A DNA stretch of 9,746 bases from DUEN01 sp024277095 (GCA_024277095.1 JAJRVX010000498.1:1-9746); one strand, 5' to 3'. Numbered from the stretch's first letter, positions 1 through 6,198 are shown. The notes: generated by a model from the letters alone, not told the origin. Numbers and translations are program-made.

Positions 1-568
1 CGACGGCGCTCAGGTCGTTGTACGGAGCGACCAGCGTGTCCTGGGTGGCCCCCCTCGGCACGCCGGGCGAGTCGGGTAGACCCAGCGTGGCCACGCCACT
101 GCCGGCCTGCACCAGCAACATGTCCGCGTGGCCGTGGTAACACCCCTCGAACTTGACGATCTTGTCACGGCCAGTGAAGGCCCGGGCCAGCCGCAACGCG
201 CTCATCGTCGCCTCGGTGCCCGAGTTGACGAAGCGCACCATCTCCACCCCGGGCATCGCCTCAATGATCAGCTCGGCCAGGCGGGTCTCCATCTCCGTGG
301 GAGCCCCAAAGCTGGTGCCTCGTGCGGCCTGCCGCGTAACGGCTTCGACCACCCGGGGATGTGCATGTCCCAGGATGAGCGGCCCCCAGCTCAGCACGTA
401 ATCCACGTAGCGGTTCCCATCCACGTCCCAGACAAGGGCCCCCTGGCCGCGCTCAATAAAGCGCGGGGTTCCACCCACGCCCCGAAACGCCCGTACCGGG
501 CTATTGACGCCGCCGGGGATGACCCGCTGAGCCGATGCGAAGAGCTTTGCCGATCTGCTTGTGTCCAT
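1..568 (-). CDS. hemL: Glutamate-1-semialdehyde 2,1-aminomutase, N-terminal part
   Basis: PLP-dependent cytosolic enzyme that converts glutamate-1-semialdehyde to 5-aminolevulinate, the step after HemA in the C5 pathway. The reading frame is open from the ATG at 568 to the window edge and gives 189 codons of a family usually about 430 residues long. It shows the family N-terminus (PGGVNSPVRAF at residues 18-28), a GHAHP motif at 67-71, the PLP phosphate-binding VNSGTEA at 114-120 and the CYHGHAD stretch at 143-149. The PLP lysine lies beyond the window. A GAGG 11 bases upstream is an acceptable but distant ribosome-binding site, and no other start in this frame is close. It is the last visible gene of the hem cluster, 75 bases after hemE, so it is looser than the genes before it but probably on the same transcript. 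Confidence 0.95.
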   Translation of the reverse strand, partial: MDTSRSAKLFASAQRVIPGGVNSPVRAFRGVGGTPRFIERGQGALVWDVDGNRYVDYVLSWGPLILGHAHPRVVEAVTRQAARGTSFGAPTEMETRLAELIIEAMPGVEMVRFVNSGTEATMSALRLARAFTGRDKIVKFEGCYHGHADMLLVQAGSGVATLGLPDSPGVPRGATQDTLVAPYNDLSAV

Positions 569-643
569 CGGTCGTCCATCCTCGATGATCCAACTGATTT
601 GTCCCCCGGATTTCGAGAGGATTCGCCGGCCAGGCTATGCTGC

Positions 644-1675
644 TCACCGCCGGCTGTGCTCGTGTACAAAGTCCACCAGCGCCCGAACGTTCTCCACCGG
701 CGTCATCGGCAGCACGCCGTGGCCCAGGTTGAAGATATGCCCCGGTCGACCCGCCGCCTGCTGCAACACCAACGCCGCGCGTCGTTCCAGCTCCGGCCGG
801 GGCGCCAGCAACGCCACGGGGTCCAGGTTCCCCTGGATGGCCACATCCTCCCCCAACCGCTGCCACGCCGCGTCCAGGTCGATCCGCCAGTCCACGCCGA
901 TCACGTCGCCGCCCGCCTCCTTGATCAGCTCCAGCATCCCGGCCGTGCCTGTGCTTAAGTGAATGACCGGCGCGCCCTCCTGGCGCGCCATATCGATGGC
1001 ACGCCGCGAGTAGGGCAACACGTACTCCCGATAGTCCGCCGGGCTGAGCGCGCCCACCCAGCTATCGAACAGCTGCACCGCCTGAGCGCCCGCCCTGACC
1101 TGAGCCTGCAGGTATCGCCCCACCAGATCCGCCAGCTTCCCCATGAACTGATGCCAGGCGGCCGGTTCCTCGTACATCATCCCCTTGGTCCGCGCATAGT
1201 GGCGTGATGAGCCCCCCTCGATCGCGTAGCTCGCCAGCGTAAACGGGGCACCCGAGAAGCCGATCAGGGGAGCGCGCCCCTCCAGCTCACGGCGGGCCAG
1301 GCGGATGGCCTCCAGCGTGAAATGCAAGTCCTCCTCGGGATCGGGCCGACGCAGCGCGCGCACATCCGCCGTGCTGCGCACGGGGTTGTGGATCACGGGG
1401 CCATCCCCTTTCACGAACGCCAGGTCCAGCCCCATCGCCTCCAACGGAGGCAGGATGTCCGCGAAGATGATGGCCGCGTCCAGGTCAAAAGCCCGGATGG
1501 GCTGCAACGTGACCTCCACAGCCAGTTCTGGCGTCTTGATGATCTCCAGGATGCTGTAGCGTTCACGCAGCGCCCGATACTCCGACATGTAGCGACCCGC
1601 CTGTCGCATCAGCCAGACGGGCGTGCAATCCACCGGTTCGCGCCGACAGGCGGCCAGGAAGCGCCAAGTCTTCAT
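644..1675 (-). CDS. hemE: Uroporphyrinogen decarboxylase
   Basis: Cofactor-free cytosolic enzyme that removes the four acetate carboxyls of uroporphyrinogen III to give coproporphyrinogen III, the commitment step toward heme. The 343-residue product has the usual family length. Signature one, MRQAGRY, is at residues 23-29 with the substrate-binding arginines. The catalytic aspartate is D73 in the FADIL motif. Signature two, GFSGAPFTLASY, is at 139-150 and ends in the active-site tyrosine Y150. The C-terminal NLGHGVLP carries H319. I chose the ATG at 1675, not the longer frame from 1705, because the longer one runs 26 bases into hemB and adds residues the family lacks. The ATG at 1675 sits four bases after the hemB stop with GGGAG seven bases upstream, which suggests translational coupling to hemB. 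Confidence 0.97.
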   Translation of the reverse strand: MKTWRFLAACRREPVDCTPVWLMRQAGRYMSEYRALRERYSILEIIKTPELAVEVTLQPIRAFDLDAAIIFADILPPLEAMGLDLAFVKGDGPVIHNPVRSTADVRALRRPDPEEDLHFTLEAIRLARRELEGRAPLIGFSGAPFTLASYAIEGGSSRHYARTKGMMYEEPAAWHQFMGKLADLVGRYLQAQVRAGAQAVQLFDSWVGALSPADYREYVLPYSRRAIDMARQEGAPVIHLSTGTAGMLELIKEAGGDVIGVDWRIDLDAAWQRLGEDVAIQGNLDPVALLAPRPELERRAALVLQQAAGRPGHIFNLGHGVLPMTPVENVRALVDFVHEHSRR

Positions 1676-1679
1676 CGGG

Positions 1680-2705
1680 CTACTCCCGCAGCCACTTCGC
1701 CGCATCCTTGGCGAAGTAGGTCAGGATCATGTCCGCCCCGGCGCGTTTGATGGCCGTCAGCGCCTCCAGGGCAACCCGCCGCTCGTCCAGCCAGCCGTTG
1801 GCGGCCGCCGCCTTGATCATGCTGTACTCGCCGCTCACCTGATAGGCGGCGACGGGCAGATCAAAGCGCTCCCGGACGGCCCGGATGATGTCCAGATAGG
1901 GCAAGGCGGGCTTCACCATCAGGATGTCAGCCCCCTCGACGACATCAAGGGCGCACTCCTTCAACGCCTCGCGGGCGTTGGCCGGATCCATCTGATACTG
2001 GCTGCGGTCGCCGAAGGCCGGCGGACTCTCTGCGGCGTCCCGGAAGGGACCATAGAAGCTGGAGGCATATTTGGCCGCGTAGCTCATGATGGGCACGTGG
2101 GCAAAGCCCGCCTCGTCCAGCGCCCGGCGGATGGCGCCCACCATGCCGTCGAGCATCCCCGATGGAGCGATGATGTCCGCGCCCGCCTCGGCGTGGACGA
2201 CGGAGGCGCGGCCCAGCAGCTCCAGCGTGGGATCGTTCAACAGGTAGCCCTCCGGCAGCGCGGCGACTCGCGTCTCGTCGCCAGGGCCGGGATTGATCAG
2301 GCCGCAATGCCCGTGGTCGGTGTACTCGCAGAAGCACATATCGGAGATGACGATCATCTCGGGGACCGCGGCCTTGATCGCCCGGATGGCCTGTGGCACG
2401 ATCCCGTCCGGATCGTAGTTCTCGCTGCCGGTGGCGTCCTTACGAGCCGGGATGCCGAAGAGGATCACGGCCGGGATCCCCAGCCGGGCGATGGACTCCG
2501 CCTCGGCCGGCAGCCGATCTACAGACCACTGGTAGACGCCCGGCATGGAGGACACGGGCTGCTGGATATCCCGCCCGTGGCGCACGAAGAGCGGATAGAT
2601 GAAATCGTCCGGCGCCAGTGTCGTCTCACGCACCATGCGGCGCATGGCAGCGCTCAGACGCAGACGCCGCGGTCGAGCAGCAGGAAAGGAAGCGATTCTC
2701 GTCAT
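1680..2705 (-). CDS. hemB: Porphobilinogen synthase (5-aminolevulinate dehydratase), zinc type
   Basis: Condenses two molecules of 5-aminolevulinate into porphobilinogen. The 341-residue product matches the family length of about 320-340. Residues 122-135 (DMCFCEYTDHGHCG) supply three zinc-ligand cysteines, C124, C126 and C134. This marks the zinc-dependent type, as opposed to the magnesium type in which these positions are mostly aspartate or alanine. The two Schiff-base lysines are K212 (in SYAAKYASSFYGPFR) and K265 (in MVKPALPYLD). The start ATG shares bases with the hemD stop (ATGA), a classic four-base overlap that couples translation of the two genes. Directly downstream, hemE begins four bases after the hemB stop. 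Confidence 0.98.
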   Translation of the reverse strand: MTRIASFPAARPRRLRLSAAMRRMVRETTLAPDDFIYPLFVRHGRDIQQPVSSMPGVYQWSVDRLPAEAESIARLGIPAVILFGIPARKDATGSENYDPDGIVPQAIRAIKAAVPEMIVISDMCFCEYTDHGHCGLINPGPGDETRVAALPEGYLLNDPTLELLGRASVVHAEAGADIIAPSGMLDGMVGAIRRALDEAGFAHVPIMSYAAKYASSFYGPFRDAAESPPAFGDRSQYQMDPANAREALKECALDVVEGADILMVKPALPYLDIIRAVRERFDLPVAAYQVSGEYSMIKAAAANGWLDERRVALEALTAIKRAGADMILTYFAKDAAKWLRE

Positions 2706-3532
2706 GGCGATCTTTCCATATGTGCGTAGTATTGAATCAGGCTTTCGAGCAAGCCGTCCACCGTATATACCTGGGCCACGATGGCCGGGGACAATCCCAG
2801 CTCACGAGCCGTGGACGCGGTGATCGGGCCGATACAGGCGATGACCACGTCGCTCAGGTAGGGAAGCGCGTCCCGTCCCACCCGGGCCACAAAGTTGCGC
2901 ACCGTGGATGAGCTGGTGAAGGTCACAACGTCGATCTGGCCGCGCGCAAGCATGGCGCGCACATCCGGCCCCTCCCGGGCGATGACGGTGCGATAGGCGG
3001 CCACCTCATCCACCTGAGCGCCGGCCTCCCGCAAGGCCTGAGGGAGCGCCGGCCGGGCGATATCCGCTCGCGCCAACAGGATCCGTTGCCCCCGGACGTC
3101 CCCCAACGCCTCCGCCAGCACCTCGGCGACATAGGCGGGCGGCACCACGGCCACCCGGCAGCCCAGGATCGAGCGCACCGCCTCGGCCGTAGCCGGACCG
3201 ATCGCCGCGATGCGGGCACCGCCGAAGTCCGTCCCTTCAAGCCCAAGGGCGGCCAGCCGCTCGGCCACCGCGGTCACGCCGTTGGCGCTGGTGAGCACGA
3301 TCCAATCGTACGCCCCACATGCCGCGCGGGAGACCGCCCGATCCAGCCACCCCAGATCCTCCGGCGGGGCGATGGCGATCACCGGATACTCGATGGGCTC
3401 GGCGCCCAAGGCGCGCAGCTTGGCGCTCAGCTCGCCCGCCTGATGGGCCGCCCGCGTCACGACGACGCGGCGTCCCAGGAGAGGTTTGTCCATATTGAGC
3501 CGCATCTCTTCCACCCCACAGCGACGGCGCAC
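2702..3532 (-). CDS. hemD: Uroporphyrinogen-III synthase
   Basis: Cyclises hydroxymethylbilane, the HemC product, with inversion of ring D to give uroporphyrinogen III, the last intermediate shared by heme and siroheme. The family is poorly conserved in sequence, but this 276-residue protein shows the expected two-domain features: RRVVVTRA near the N-terminus, DWIVLTSANGV, AAIGPATAEAV, the AAYRTV segment and a late VVTFTSSSTVRNF followed by CIGPITA. The start is uncertain. The GTG at 3532 has GAGGGGG five bases upstream, overlapping the hemC stop. In-frame ATGs at 3505 and 3493 would give a start closer to the usual family N-terminus, and 3505 has a weak GGTGG upstream. I report the GTG because its ribosome-binding site is best. 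The end overlaps the hemB start by four bases. Confidence 0.93.
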   Translation of the reverse strand: MRRRCGVEEMRLNMDKPLLGRRVVVTRAAHQAGELSAKLRALGAEPIEYPVIAIAPPEDLGWLDRAVSRAACGAYDWIVLTSANGVTAVAERLAALGLEGTDFGGARIAAIGPATAEAVRSILGCRVAVVPPAYVAEVLAEALGDVRGQRILLARADIARPALPQALREAGAQVDEVAAYRTVIAREGPDVRAMLARGQIDVVTFTSSSTVRNFVARVGRDALPYLSDVVIACIGPITASTARELGLSPAIVAQVYTVDGLLESLIQYYAHMERSP

Positions 3533-3537
3533 AAAAG

Positions 3538-3544
3538 CCCCCTC
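3538..3544 (-). promoter_or_regulatory. Ribosome-binding site of hemD (GTG start)
   Basis: Reads GAGGGGG on the minus strand, five bases before the GTG at 3532, and overlaps the hemC stop codon at 3543-3545. It is the main reason to prefer the GTG over the downstream ATGs at 3505 and 3493, and it implies coupling of hemD translation to hemC termination. Confidence 0.5.
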
Positions 3545-4538
3545 AGGCGCCGTTCAGGATGCTCGCCGCCCCCTGCTCCATAGCTCGGCGCGCCAGATGC
3601 GCCCCCAATGAGGCCGCCTCCTGCACCGGCCCCTCCTCCACCACATCGATCACGCGCCGTCCATCCAGGCTGGCCACGCGCCCGCGCAGGGTCAACACCC
3701 CGGCGGCCGGGTTCGCCTCGGCATGAGCGGCGACGGGCACGGCGCAACCGCCCCCCAACGCGGCGAGGAAGGCGCGCTCCGCCACCACCGCCGCCCGTGT
3801 GGGCGGATCATCCAGCGGAGAGACCAGGGCCCGCACCGCCCGGGCATCCGCCCGCACCTGCACGGCCAGAGCCCCCTGGCCGGGGGCGGGGAGCATGACG
3901 TCCAGGGGCAACACCTGGGTCGCCTTTTCCAACAGGCCCAGGCGGGCGAGGCCGGCTCGCGCCAGCACAACGGCGTCGTAGGGGCCATCGGGGGCCAACG
4001 CCTTACGCAAACGGGTGTCCACATTGCCGCGGAGATCGAGGATACGAAGATCGGGGCGCCGGGCCAACAGTTGGGCCGCCCGCCTCGGGCTGCTGGTGCC
4101 CACCGCAGCCCCCGTCGGCAGGGCCTCCAGGGTGTATCCCTCCCGGCTCACCAACACATCGCGTGGATCATCACGCGCCAGGATGGCCGCCAGCGCCAGA
4201 TCGTCGGCCATCTCGGTGGGAAGATCCTTCAGGCTGTGCACGGCCAAATGGATGGCCCCCGATCGCAGCGCGGCCTCCAGCTCCGCCGTGAACAGCCCCT
4301 TCCCCCCCACCAGCGGAAGCGGCGTCTCCAACACCCGATCCCCCCGGGTGCTGAAGACCACGACCTCACACCGGAGATCCGGCCAGACCTCCCGAAGACG
4401 GCCGATGACGCGATCCGTCTGCCAGCGCGCCAGCGCAGAGCCGCGTGTGCCCGCTCGCAGATGGGAAAGCGGGGTTCCCTCTCCATTCCGAGGAGGACGA
4501 GAGGATTCCGAGCGCGAGGCGGATTCAGTTGAGCTCAC
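3543..4538 (-). CDS. hemC: Hydroxymethylbilane synthase (porphobilinogen deaminase)
   Basis: Polymerises four porphobilinogens into hydroxymethylbilane on a covalently held dipyrromethane cofactor. Numbered from the GTG at 4538 (331 residues), the family core starts at residues 27-37 with LRAGTRGSALA. The FSTRGDR stretch and GGKGLF follow, then HSLKDLPT at 101-108 with the catalytic aspartate D105. Next come GTSSPRRAAQ, LDLRGNVDTRL and the cofactor-attachment cysteine C265 in GGGCAVPV. There is no ATG in this frame between the hemA stop and the core. The GTG is chosen because GAGAGGAG lies five bases upstream, and it makes the gene overlap the end of hemA by 14 bases. The result is a Ser/Arg-rich N-terminal extension of about 26 residues that most family members lack. 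The frame stays open upstream to 4613, but those residues lie inside hemA. Confidence 0.95.
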   Translation of the reverse strand: MSSTESASRSESSRPPRNGEGTPLSHLRAGTRGSALARWQTDRVIGRLREVWPDLRCEVVVFSTRGDRVLETPLPLVGGKGLFTAELEAALRSGAIHLAVHSLKDLPTEMADDLALAAILARDDPRDVLVSREGYTLEALPTGAAVGTSSPRRAAQLLARRPDLRILDLRGNVDTRLRKALAPDGPYDAVVLARAGLARLGLLEKATQVLPLDVMLPAPGQGALAVQVRADARAVRALVSPLDDPPTRAAVVAERAFLAALGGGCAVPVAAHAEANPAAGVLTLRGRVASLDGRRVIDVVEEGPVQEAASLGAHLARRAMEQGAASILNGA

Positions 4539-5859
4539 ACTCGCTCCTCTCAAGCTGCCCGTCGAGCCCGAACAGGTCGCGCAATACCTCGCTGTAGCGA
4601 TGCCCGCATCCATTGCCCGCGTACGTCTTCAGGCGAACCGTCGGCTCGTGCAGGATCTTCTTGACGATGCTGCGCCCCATGGCGATGACCACTTTCCGCT
4701 CCGACTCGCTCAGGTCGGGCAGCCGGCGCAGCGTCTTCTCCAGCTCCGCCTCGGCGATGGCCTCCGCCTTCGATCGCAGCTCCTTGAGCGTGGGGACGAC
4801 ATCCTGAGCACGCAGCCAAGCCAGATAGTCCTCGGCCTCTTCGGCCACGATCGCCTCAACCTTGGGGACCTCACGACGGCGCTCGTTCAGATTCGCGTCC
4901 ACCGTGGCCCGAAGATCATCGATGTCGTAACGGTAGACGTGCGGAATGTCCCCCACCTCCGGCTCCCCATCACGGGGAACGGCGATATCGATGAAGAAAA
5001 GGGGACGTCCCTCACGGGCCGACATGGCCTGTCGTACGCCCTCCGCGTGGATAATGGTATGAGGCGCGCCGGTGGAGGTCAGAATGATATCGGCCCAAAC
5101 CAGGCCCTCGCCGATCTGCTCCCAGGCCATCGCCTTGCCACCAAATTGGCGGGCCAGGGAATCGGCCCGCCTGTACGTGCGGCTGATGACCCGAAACTCG
5201 GAAGCGCCGGCGGCGACCAGGCTGCGGGCGGCAAGCTGGGCCATCTCTCCCGCGCCGACCAGGAGGACTCGCCGTCCCTTTACCCCTCCCAGGACGCGTG
5301 AGGCCAGCGCAACCGCTGCGTGGCTCACGGTGGTAGCATGACGGCCGATGGCCGTCTCCGTGCGGGCGCGCTTTCCGGTGTGAATGGCCTGACGGAAAAG
5401 GGCCGACAGGATAGGCCCTACCGTCCCCGCGGCCATGGCGACCTCGTAAGCATCGGTGACCTGTCCCAGGATCTGAGGCTCCCCCAGAACCATCGAATCG
5501 AGCCCGGCCGCCACCCGCAGCAGGTGCTTTACCGCCTCTTCCGTTTCCAGCCGATACAGGTGGGGACTGAGGGACGTCCGAGAGAAGCCGCCCACGTCGG
5601 CGAGGAACGCCTCGATCCGACGCATGATGTCCGGATCATCTTCATCCACCGCCGCGTAGATCTCGAGCCGGTTGCAGGTGGACAGGATCACCCCCTCGCC
5701 CATTCTCCTCGGCCGGCCGTTGCGAGCCCCATTAGGCGCTCGCACAACCGTGCGCAGATATCCCAGGGCCTCACAAAGCGCCTCTCCTCTCAACGCGGCG
5801 CGTTCACGGAGTTGGACAGGAGCAGTCGTGTGATTCATGCCTACCAGCACGATGCGCAT
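4525..5859 (-). CDS. hemA: Glutamyl-tRNA reductase
   Basis: NADPH-dependent reduction of tRNA-bound glutamate to glutamate-1-semialdehyde, the first and usually rate-limiting step of the C5 route. The 444-residue product has the family layout. The catalytic domain has VGMNHTTAPV at residues 6-15, the nucleophilic cysteine C62 in LSTCNRLEIY and H100. GLDSMVLGEPQILGQV is at 119-134. The NADPH-binding Rossmann motif VGAGEMAQLA starts at 201, and a helical dimerisation domain is at the C-terminus. About 12 residues lie inserted before C62 compared with the E. coli enzyme (Cys50). The ATG at 5859 is preceded by GAGGATGAGG at 5861-5870. This is the first gene of the hem operon and lies behind a promoter and a long leader, where feed-forward control of the pathway would be expected. 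No hemX-like partner gene is present next to it. Confidence 0.98.
   Translation of the reverse strand: MRIVLVGMNHTTAPVQLRERAALRGEALCEALGYLRTVVRAPNGARNGRPRRMGEGVILSTCNRLEIYAAVDEDDPDIMRRIEAFLADVGGFSRTSLSPHLYRLETEEAVKHLLRVAAGLDSMVLGEPQILGQVTDAYEVAMAAGTVGPILSALFRQAIHTGKRARTETAIGRHATTVSHAAVALASRVLGGVKGRRVLLVGAGEMAQLAARSLVAAGASEFRVISRTYRRADSLARQFGGKAMAWEQIGEGLVWADIILTSTGAPHTIIHAEGVRQAMSAREGRPLFFIDIAVPRDGEPEVGDIPHVYRYDIDDLRATVDANLNERRREVPKVEAIVAEEAEDYLAWLRAQDVVPTLKELRSKAEAIAEAELEKTLRRLPDLSESERKVVIAMGRSIVKKILHEPTVRLKTYAGNGCGHRYSEVLRDLFGLDGQLERSECELN
4544..4551 (-). promoter_or_regulatory. Ribosome-binding site of hemC inside the end of hemA
   Basis: Reads GAGAGGAG on the minus strand, five bases before the GTG at 4538 and inside the last codons of hemA. 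It decides the hemC start in a frame that has no ATG before the conserved core. Confidence 0.6.
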
Positions 5860-5860
5860 G

Positions 5861-5870
5861 CCTCATCCTC
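5861..5870 (-). promoter_or_regulatory. hemA ribosome-binding site with duplicated GAGG
   Basis: The minus strand reads GAGGATGAGG directly before the base preceding the hemA ATG. The distal GAGG is seven bases from the start codon and is the functional candidate; the proximal one is too close. Confidence 0.6.
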
Positions 5871-5883
5871 GCGATTCCGCCAT
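5863..5883 (-). other. Seven-codon upstream ORF abutting hemA
   Basis: An ATG at 5883 opens a frame for six residues (MAESRG) ending in TGA at 5863-5865. It is in frame with hemA, separated from its ATG by one codon, and covers the hemA ribosome-binding site. A weak GGGGGA lies ten bases upstream. It could couple ribosome flow to hemA initiation, but it may equally be chance. Confidence 0.2.
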
Positions 5884-5902
5884 GTAATTTGGGTCCCCCG
5901 GG

Positions 5903-5934
5903 AAAAACAGGCTACGCTACACGGAGTCGTGGCC
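5903..5934 (-). terminator. Attenuator-like hairpin followed by T5
   Basis: On the minus strand a GGC/GCC pair (5932-5934 with 5910-5912) encloses a CACG/CGTG hairpin with loop ACTC (5920-5931), with seven unpaired bases on one side. Two bases later comes TTTTT (5903-5907). The stem is short and bulged, so it would be a weak intrinsic terminator at best. Its place 20 bases before the hemA ribosome-binding site is where an attenuator would sit. Confidence 0.25.
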
Positions 5935-5937
5935 ATA

Positions 5938-5979
5938 GGGAAGAGACGCCTATCCCGAAACCGGGGATTGGCCTCCCCC
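5938..5979 (-). promoter_or_regulatory. Long imperfect hairpin in the hemA leader
   Basis: Arms pair as GGG, GAG, GCC and ATCCC against GGGAT, GGC, CTC and CCC, around a seven-base loop at 5957-5963. They are separated by an A-A mismatch (5951/5969) and small internal bulges. This is 14 base pairs in a 42-base stretch, placed just upstream of the attenuator-like hairpin. There is no U-run after it, so it is not itself a terminator. Confidence 0.4.
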
Positions 5980-6042
5980 ACGTCCCACATCTCAGCGTGG
6001 CGCTACCGGAAAGCCAAAGCAGAGCTCCTCTGGACGCAACAA

Positions 6043-6106
6043 CGCCTGGCCATGTATCGACGAGGTGAATCGATAACGCCCAGTTGAGGTTCGGGCAAGC
6101 CAGGCG
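6043..6106 (-). promoter_or_regulatory. Potential three-way-junction RNA element
   Basis: A perfect 8-base inverted repeat (6099-6106 with 6043-6050; CGCCTGGC and GCCAGGCG on the minus strand) encloses 48 bases holding two more perfect stems. These are GCCC/GGGC (6093-6096 with 6078-6081, 11-base loop) and TATCGA/TCGATA (6070-6075 with 6055-6060, 9-base loop). Linkers are two, two and four bases. This is the compact form expected of a junction-organised regulatory RNA, but it was found by eye without energy calculation or covariation. Confidence 0.4.
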
Positions 6107-6126
6107 ACCAGCGGCGACGCATAGAG

Positions 6127-6162
6127 AAGCCTCAATACCTCCAAAATCTACAAAACCTACAA
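6127..6162 (-). repeat. Four tandem 9-base quasi-repeats at the hemA transcription start
   Basis: On the minus strand the units read TTGTAGGTT, TTGTAGATT, TTGGAGGTA and TTGAGGCTT. They are contiguous, start two bases after the -10 hexamer and span the predicted first transcribed bases. They stand out as T-rich in a GC-rich region. They could bind a regulator as DNA or RNA, or form an unstructured 5' end. Confidence 0.45.
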
Positions 6163-6164
6163 TA

Positions 6165-6192
6165 AGTATACACGGACTCCATCGAGTGTCAA
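6165..6192 (-). promoter_or_regulatory. Sigma-70 type promoter for the hem operon
   Basis: On the minus strand a perfect -35 TTGACA (6187-6192) is separated by 16 bases from TATACT (6165-6170), a five-of-six match to the -10 consensus. The predicted start is near 6158. It lies in the only long intergenic gap, points toward hemA, and the local sequence is more AT-rich than the flanking genes. Confidence 0.75.
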
Positions 6193-6198
6193 ATTGAC
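6188..6198. promoter_or_regulatory. Palindrome overlapping the -35 element (possible operator)
   Basis: The minus strand reads GTCAA-T-TTGAC, a perfect 5+1+5 dyad that covers most of the -35 hexamer. A repressor bound here would block the hemA promoter. It is short enough to be chance, and I cannot name a regulator. Confidence 0.25.

Larger units (their letters stand above)
5860..6164 (-). promoter_or_regulatory. Long structured 5' leader of hemA
   Basis: About 300 transcribed bases separate the predicted transcription start from the hemA ATG. In transcript order it contains four 9-base quasi-repeats (6127-6162), a potential three-way junction (6043-6106), a small CAGAG/CTCTG hairpin (6020-6032), a long imperfect hairpin (5938-5979), a hairpin near a T5 run (5903-5934) and the ribosome-binding site (5861-5870). 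An outer pairing of 6110-6120 with 5995-6009 (GCGT/ACGC and CGCT/AGCG with small internal loops) could enclose the junction and the small hairpin. I find no T-box consensus and no cobalamin-riboswitch core. No reading frame here looks like a gene. A cis-acting RNA is inferred from length and pairing only. Confidence 0.45.

Noticed and set aside
569..643. Separate promoter or terminator between hemE and hemL
   Set aside because: The 75-base gap shows no -35/-10 pair and no hairpin with a T-run; only a weak RBS for hemL is visible.
1623..2729. Long plus-strand open frame opposite hemB (368 codons)
   Set aside because: It mirrors hemB codon structure and has no recognisable domain or ribosome-binding site, so it is a shadow frame.
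4015..5301. Long plus-strand open frame opposite hemA and hemC (428 codons)
   Set aside because: Its translation is low-complexity and Arg/Ser-rich with no family motif, and it lies antisense to two unmistakable genes. Such frames are common opposite GC-rich coding DNA.
6081..6120. tRNA-like T-arm (GGTTCGGGC on the plus strand)
   Set aside because: No acceptor, D or anticodon stems can be placed around it, and the T-loop consensus is not met.
5860..6164. Cobalamin riboswitch or T-box in the hemA leader
   Set aside because: I could not find the cobalamin core motifs in the right order, nor a T-box sequence with the UGGN bulge and specifier loop. Partial matches such as GGTAGCGCCACG are too weak.
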